DNA from: Pedobacter sp. UBA4863
GTDB taxonomy: Bacteria > Bacteroidota > Bacteroidia > Sphingobacteriales > Sphingobacteriaceae
Length of the DNA stretch: 42,270 nt
Reading direction: 5' to 3'
Assembly: GCF_002399615.1 (NCBI RefSeq)
Contig: NZ_DHDZ01000028.1
Coordinates: 1-42,270, forward strand
The stretch's first letter is position 1; the number at the start of each line of letters is the position of its first letter. Position numbers and translations under genes: made by a program. Of this stretch, positions 38,495 to 42,270 are shown piece by piece. The notes below the pieces were generated by a model, which saw only the letters and a program-made list of their open reading frames with translations, was not told the origin of the DNA and did not search any database.

Positions 38495-38611
38495 TTATCC
38501 CTGACGTTGCTTATATTTCGGATTCTTCTTGTTAATGATGTAAAGTTTCCCTTTACGACGAATAATCTTACAATCAGCGCTACGCTTTTTAATTGATGAC
38601 CTAACTTTCAT
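38495..38611 (-). CDS. rpmJ: 50S ribosomal protein L36
   Basis: 38 residues: MKVRSSIKKRSADCKIIRRK then GKLYIINKKNPKYKQRQG. L36 normally binds zinc through CxxC...C...H. Here only one cysteine (C14) remains, so this is the zinc-independent form. It lies between infA and rpsM, its standard place. Confidence 0.95.
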   Translation of the reverse strand: MKVRSSIKKRSADCKIIRRKGKLYIINKKNPKYKQRQG

Positions 38612-38645
38612 TGCTCTTTTATTTTCTCTCTTTGGTAATGAAGCT

Positions 38646-38685
38646 ATCACAAGCTATTTTAAAACTAAAGACGGCCGCTTGTGAT
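38646..38685 (-). promoter_or_regulatory. Hairpin between infA and rpmJ
   Basis: ATCACAAGC (38646-38654) and GCTTGTGAT (38677-38685) form a perfect 9-bp stem with a 22-base loop, ten bases after the infA stop codon. No U tract; possible mRNA processing or stability element. Confidence 0.5.
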
Positions 38686-38695
38686 GGTTGCATTT

Positions 38696-38914
38696 TTATT
38701 TGTATCTATAAGTGATCCTGCCTTTTGTTAAATCATAAGGCGACATCTCCAATTTTACTTTATCTCCAGGCAAAATTTTGATGTAGTGCATCCTCATCTT
38801 ACCTGATATATGCGCAATAATCTCATGTCCATTTTCAAGTTCTACCCTAAACATGGCATTAGATAATGCTTCTCTTATTACTCCGTCTTGTTCAATTGAG
38901 GCTTGTTTAGCCAT
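38696..38914 (-). CDS. infA: Translation initiation factor IF-1
   Basis: 72 residues, the standard length. The S1/OB fold is seen as MAKQASIEQDGVIREALSNAMFRVELENGHEIIAHISGKMRMHYI, cited by FRVELENGHEIIAHISGKMR, and DKVKLEMSPYDLTKGRITYR. It occupies the 30S A site during initiation. Located between map and rpmJ. Confidence 0.98.
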   Translation of the reverse strand: MAKQASIEQDGVIREALSNAMFRVELENGHEIIAHISGKMRMHYIKILPGDKVKLEMSPYDLTKGRITYRYK

Positions 38915-38985
38915 ATTCTATTGATTTTTACTTAATTAGCTGCTACTAAACAGGGTTGCAAAATTAAATATTATTTTTCAATTAT

Positions 38986-39771
38986 TTACCTTTTTTCTGC
39001 TAAAACTTCTTCTATCAAAGAAAAAGTGCTTAAAACGTCTGCTTTGCCTCTTTTTATAGCAACAGTATGTTCAAAATGTGCCGATGGTTTGTTGTCTTTA
39101 GCAGTTACTGTCCATCCGTCGCTCCAGAATTTAACGGCCGCCGTTCCGGCATTGATCATTGGCTCTATGGCCAACACCATGCCCTCTTCTAATTTAATTC
39201 CGCTACCTCTTTTACCATAATTCGGTACTTCGGGTTTTTCATGCAACTTCACTCCAACACCGTGCCCTACCAATTCTCTTACTACACCAAAACCATTAGC
39301 TTCGGCATGAAATTGTACTGCATGGGCAACATCGCCTATGCGCATACCAACTACCGCCTTTTCTATGGCAAAAGCTAAACATTCTTGGGTAACTTTTACA
39401 AGCTTCTTCTGCTCTTCGTTAATTTCTCCGATGGTAAATGTATAGGCAGAATCTCCAAAATAGTTGTTCTTAATTACGCCACAATCTACAGAGATCAGAT
39501 CTCCTTCTTTAATCACATAATCACTTGGAAACCCATGCACCACCTGCTCATTAGGGGAAATACAAAGAGAATAAGGAAACCCGCCATAATTTAGAAAAGC
39601 TGGCACAGCACCGTTATCTTTAATAAACTCGTATGCCAGCTTATCTAATGCTATTGTTGTAATCCCAGGTTTAATTACCTTGGCTACTTCGGCCAAAGTT
39701 TTAGAAACAAGCAAAGCGCTTTCTCTAATTAATTCAACCTCTTCGGAAGACTTGTAATAGATTTTAGACAT
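38986..39771 (-). CDS. map: Methionine aminopeptidase, type I
   Basis: 261 residues. Removes the N-terminal Met of new proteins. The dimetal ligands are visible: Asp in SVDCGVIKNNYFGDSAYTF (two Asp), His in GHGVGVKLHEKPEVPNYG, Glu in MVLAIEPMIN and Glu in HFEHTVAI. Its ATG overlaps the secY stop codon by one base (TAATG), indicating coupled translation. Confidence 0.97.
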   Translation of the reverse strand: MSKIYYKSSEEVELIRESALLVSKTLAEVAKVIKPGITTIALDKLAYEFIKDNGAVPAFLNYGGFPYSLCISPNEQVVHGFPSDYVIKEGDLISVDCGVIKNNYFGDSAYTFTIGEINEEQKKLVKVTQECLAFAIEKAVVGMRIGDVAHAVQFHAEANGFGVVRELVGHGVGVKLHEKPEVPNYGKRGSGIKLEEGMVLAIEPMINAGTAAVKFWSDGWTVTAKDNKPSAHFEHTVAIKRGKADVLSTFSLIEEVLAEKR

Positions 39772-41111
39772 TATAATGCAGCTCCACTGGTGCTTGTAGC
39801 AGATGGAATGCCCGAACGACCGGTTACTCTACCTGTTTTCATTAAACCATCGTAATGGCGCATTAATAAATAACTTTCTATTTGTTGTAGCGTATCTAAT
39901 ACCACACCTACCAAAATTAACAACGAGGTACCGCCAAAGAAATGGGCAAATTCCTGTTGAATTCCAAGCTTAACGGCCAATGAAGGAATAATAGCAATGG
40001 CTGCTAAAAACAGTGATCCTGGGAAAGTAATCTTAGACACCACGTCATCAATAAATGAAGAGGTTGCCAATCCTGGTTTTATGCCCGGAATAAAGCCGCC
40101 ATTTTTCTTCATATCGTCAGACATCTGCGTTGGATTAACGGTAATGGCCGTATAGAAGAAGGTAAATGCTATAATCAAGAAAGCAAACGTTAAGCTATAA
40201 GTTAACGAAGTGATATCTGAATATTGGTGTAACCAACTTTCTTGCAAATTAGGGAACAAACCAATTAAAGCACTTGGCACAAACATTAATGCTTGCGCAA
40301 AAATGATAGGCATAACGCCTGCAGCATTTACTTTTAGAGGGATATATTGTCTTACACCACCAACCTGCTTATTACCTACAATTCGCTTAGCATATTGTAC
40401 TGGCACTTTACGTACGCCCTGCACAATTAGAATAGTAAATATAACAATGGCATATAAAGCTACAATCTCTAATACCAGCCTAATTAGACCACCATCATTG
40501 CCTGCAAATACAGAAGTTATCTCTTGGCTTATTGCAATTGGCAAACGAGCAATGATACCCACCATAATGATTAATGAGGTACCGTTACCAATACCTTTAT
40601 CGGTAATTTTCTCTCCTAACCACATCACAAACAGGGTACCCGAGGTTAATACAATTGCCGACAAGAAATAGAACAAAGTATGGTTAATCACAATTGCCTC
40701 TGTAGGCACCTGTGTTTTAACATAACCTATTGCTTGAACAATGGTAATGGCTACAGTTAGGTAACGAGTGTACTGCGTTAATTTTTTACGGCCGCTTTCT
40801 CCTTCTTTCTGCATTTTTTGGAAGGTAGGTACCGCTATTCCTAATAACTGCACCACAATGGATGCAGAGATATAAGGCATTACACCTAAGGCCACTATTG
40901 ATGCTTTAGAGAAAGCACCCCCTGCAAACATATCTAACAAACCTAACAAACCCGATTTTTGAGCATTAGAAAGCATTGCAGGATCTACACCTGGCAACAC
41001 AACCTGACAAACAAGTCTGTAGATTACAAGAATCATGAGCGTAAATAATATACGCTCTTTTAATTCTTCAATTTTCCAAATATTACTTAAAGTAGTAAAT
41101 AGCTTCTTCAT
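39771..41111 (-). CDS. secY: Protein translocase subunit SecY
   Basis: 446 residues with about ten membrane helices. Signatures: RILFTLMILVIYRLVCQVVLPGVDP-like first helix, GVMPYISASIVVQLL plug region, GNGTSLIIMVGI and VNPTQMSDDMKKNGGFIPGIKPG. It forms the Sec channel with SecE and SecG. Follows rplO by one base. Confidence 0.97.
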   Translation of the reverse strand: MKKLFTTLSNIWKIEELKERILFTLMILVIYRLVCQVVLPGVDPAMLSNAQKSGLLGLLDMFAGGAFSKASIVALGVMPYISASIVVQLLGIAVPTFQKMQKEGESGRKKLTQYTRYLTVAITIVQAIGYVKTQVPTEAIVINHTLFYFLSAIVLTSGTLFVMWLGEKITDKGIGNGTSLIIMVGIIARLPIAISQEITSVFAGNDGGLIRLVLEIVALYAIVIFTILIVQGVRKVPVQYAKRIVGNKQVGGVRQYIPLKVNAAGVMPIIFAQALMFVPSALIGLFPNLQESWLHQYSDITSLTYSLTFAFLIIAFTFFYTAITVNPTQMSDDMKKNGGFIPGIKPGLATSSFIDDVVSKITFPGSLFLAAIAIIPSLAVKLGIQQEFAHFFGGTSLLILVGVVLDTLQQIESYLLMRHYDGLMKTGRVTGRSGIPSATSTSGAAL

Positions 41112-41112
41112 T

Positions 41113-41559
41113 TTACAATTTTACGATTGAGCCTCCAGCAGCTTCAATTGCTTTTTGTGCGCTTGCAGAAAAAGCATGAGCTGTAACTTCTAATTTAGCT
41201 TTAACTTCTCCACGACCTAGGATTTTCACCAAATCGTTTTTAGAAGCTAAACCATGGTCTTGCAATGTAGCAAAATTTACGGTAGTTAAGTTAAATTTTT
41301 CAGCTAATCCTTGTAATACATCTAAGTTTACACCAACATACTCGGTACGGTTAATTGGCTTGAAACCAACTTTAGGCACACGACGTTGTAAAGGCATTTG
41401 ACCACCTTCGAAACCAACTTTTGATGAGTAACCAGAGCGTGAGCCAGCTCCTTTGTGTCCACGTGTTGATGTACCACCACGGCCAGAACCTTGACCACGA
41501 CCAATTCTCTTACTTGCTTTTACAGCACCTTTTGCAGGTTTTAAATTACTTAAGTTCAT
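41113..41559 (-). CDS. rplO: 50S ribosomal protein L15
   Basis: 148 residues. The Gly/Arg/Ser-rich N-terminus (RIGRGQGSGRGGTSTRGHKG) and VGFEGGQMPLQRRVPKVGF are diagnostic of L15, a 50S assembly protein. It is preceded by a terminator-like hairpin that separates it from rpmD. Confidence 0.97.
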   Translation of the reverse strand: MNLSNLKPAKGAVKASKRIGRGQGSGRGGTSTRGHKGAGSRSGYSSKVGFEGGQMPLQRRVPKVGFKPINRTEYVGVNLDVLQGLAEKFNLTTVNFATLQDHGLASKNDLVKILGRGEVKAKLEVTAHAFSASAQKAIEAAGGSIVKL

Positions 41560-41614
41560 AATAAACTTTTATGTTGCCCCTTCGCTTTCACTAATCAGGA
41601 AACAACGATTAAAC

Positions 41615-41651
41615 AAAAAAATTTGCCTAAGATATAAATCTTAAGCAAATT
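41615..41651 (-). terminator. Intrinsic-terminator-like attenuator between rpmD and rplO
   Basis: On the minus strand AATTTGCTTAAGAT pairs with ATCTTAGGCAAATT over 14 bp (one G-U pair, loop TTAT), followed immediately by seven T. It starts 12 bases after the rpmD stop codon, inside the ribosomal cluster. It could reduce expression of rplO, secY and downstream genes. Confidence 0.8.
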
Positions 41652-41663
41652 CTGATAATAATA

Positions 41664-41843
41664 TTATATAGCTTCGATAGCTACTAAGTGATTAACTTTT
41701 CTAACCATGCCAATGATTGCAGCATTTGCCTCAACCTCGACACTTTGGTTTAACTTAGATAAACCTAAAGCTTTCATGGTTCTCTTTTGGCGCTCGCTTC
41801 TATCGATAACGCTTTTTACTTGAGTGATTTTAATTTTAGCCAT
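41664..41843 (-). CDS. rpmD: 50S ribosomal protein L30
   Basis: 59 residues: begins MAKIKITQVKSVIDRSERQK, continues RTMKALGLSKLNQSVEV and ends IIGMVRKVNHLVAIEAI. This is the typical bacterial L30, in its usual place between rpsE and rplO. It starts four bases after the rpsE stop codon. Confidence 0.96.
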   Translation of the reverse strand: MAKIKITQVKSVIDRSERQKRTMKALGLSKLNQSVEVEANAAIIGMVRKVNHLVAIEAI

Positions 41844-41847
41844 GATC

Positions 41848-42270
41848 TTATCCGTTAAAAACTTTGTTTAAATCTACACCACGGTTTTGAGCTACGGTAT
41901 AAGCATCACGCATTTTGGTTAATGCATCAACAGTAGCTTTTACCACGTTGTGAGGATTTGATGAACCTTTTGATTTAGCCAATACGTTGTGGATACCAGC
42001 ACTTTCTAGCACGGCACGCATCGCACCACCAGCAATTACTCCAGTACCTACAGCAGCAGGCTTAATTAACACAAAACCTCCAGAATATTTACCGATTTGC
42101 TCGTGAGGTACAGTACCATTCAACAAAGGAACTTTTACCAAGTTTTTCTTTGCATCATCTACACCTTTAGCGATAGCTTCAGTAACCTCTTTAGCTTTGC
42201 CTAAACCGTAACCTACAACGCCGTTCTCATCACCTACAACTACGATAGCTGAAAAGCTGAAAGTACGACC
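41848..42270 (-). CDS. rpsE: 30S ribosomal protein S5 (5' end beyond the window)
   Basis: The last 140 residues are present; the start lies past the right edge of the window. It reads GRTFSFSAIVVVGDENGVVG, then GYGLGKAKEVTEAIAKG, and the C-terminal domain LIKPAAVGTGVIAGGAMRAVLESAGI. S5 supports decoding accuracy and 30S assembly. The frame is open to the edge, so the true start is outside and the internal Met at 42141 is not it. Confidence 0.97.
   Translation of the reverse strand, partial: GRTFSFSAIVVVGDENGVVGYGLGKAKEVTEAIAKGVDDAKKNLVKVPLLNGTVPHEQIGKYSGGFVLIKPAAVGTGVIAGGAMRAVLESAGIHNVLAKSKGSSNPHNVVKATVDALTKMRDAYTVAQNRGVDLNKVFNG

Noticed and set aside
1..42270. CRISPR arrays, tRNA or rRNA genes, prophage or complete IS elements
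   Set aside because: No regularly spaced direct repeats, no cloverleaf-like segments, and no transposase, integrase or phage structural genes were seen.

Overview
The window looks like a chromosomal segment of a Bacteroidota bacterium of the family Sphingobacteriaceae, probably Pedobacter or a close relative. The evidence is the low GC content, Bacteroidota-type promoters (TTTG, about 19 nt, TAnnTTTG), weak Shine-Dalgarno sites, a double-glycine precursor family typical of the phylum, an eukaryote-like class Ia ribonucleotide reductase, and the gene content. The genus is an inference; no 16S gene is present.

Layout. 1-2.4 kb: a BtuF-like half-domain protein, an oligopeptide-type binding lipoprotein and a small cysteine-rich CWC protein. 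2.5-6.0 kb: nrdB-nrdA. 6.4-8.1 kb: an RlpA-like protein and the rpsF-rpsR-rplI operon. 8.4-10.2 kb: dnaX, with an A10 tract positioned to produce a short gamma form. 10.3-12.0 kb: a tandem S51 (cyanophycinase-like) protein whose second half looks inactive. 12.1-15.4 kb: hypothetical proteins, ferritin, a tiny Lys/Cys-rich protein, DinB and a Crp/Fnr regulator. 15.4-18.3 kb: a large FAD/Fe-S D-2-hydroxyacid dehydrogenase. 18.3-19.1 kb: a gene-free stretch with palindromes and a MITE-like segment. 19.1-21.1 kb: a sugar nucleotidyltransferase and a sugar-kinase-like phosphotransferase. 21.1-29.9 kb: a peptide-export cluster. 30.1-35.0 kb: dnaK flanked by inverted dispersed repeats, a methyltransferase, pepE and a GNAT acetyltransferase. 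35.1-42.3 kb: the distal spc and alpha ribosomal operons, rpsE to rplQ.

The most interesting region is the minus-strand cluster at 21.1-29.4 kb. It encodes two small precursors that share the leader motif LSRAEMKKVMGG. Each has a core with exactly six cysteines and is followed by a TlpA-like thioredoxin. The cluster also holds a C39-peptidase ABC exporter, an HlyD adaptor, and a VKOR-thioredoxin fusion able to drive disulfide formation. A divergent XRE regulator sits upstream. The unit (structured element, precursor, hairpin, TlpA, C39 exporter) has been duplicated. In the upstream copy the exporter survives only as a relic of about 22 codons whose catalytic Cys codon has become Tyr. The 5' flank of each precursor holds a three-hairpin element in which stems are conserved by compensatory changes. 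It could be a 5' leader or a divergently transcribed small RNA. I infer a secreted, disulfide-rich peptide system (toxin, bacteriocin or signal); no immunity gene is recognisable.

The ribosomal region is conventional in gene order. It carries an intrinsic-terminator-like hairpin between rpmD and rplO, a GC-rich hairpin before rpsM, and a repeat-like insert between rpsM and rpsK.
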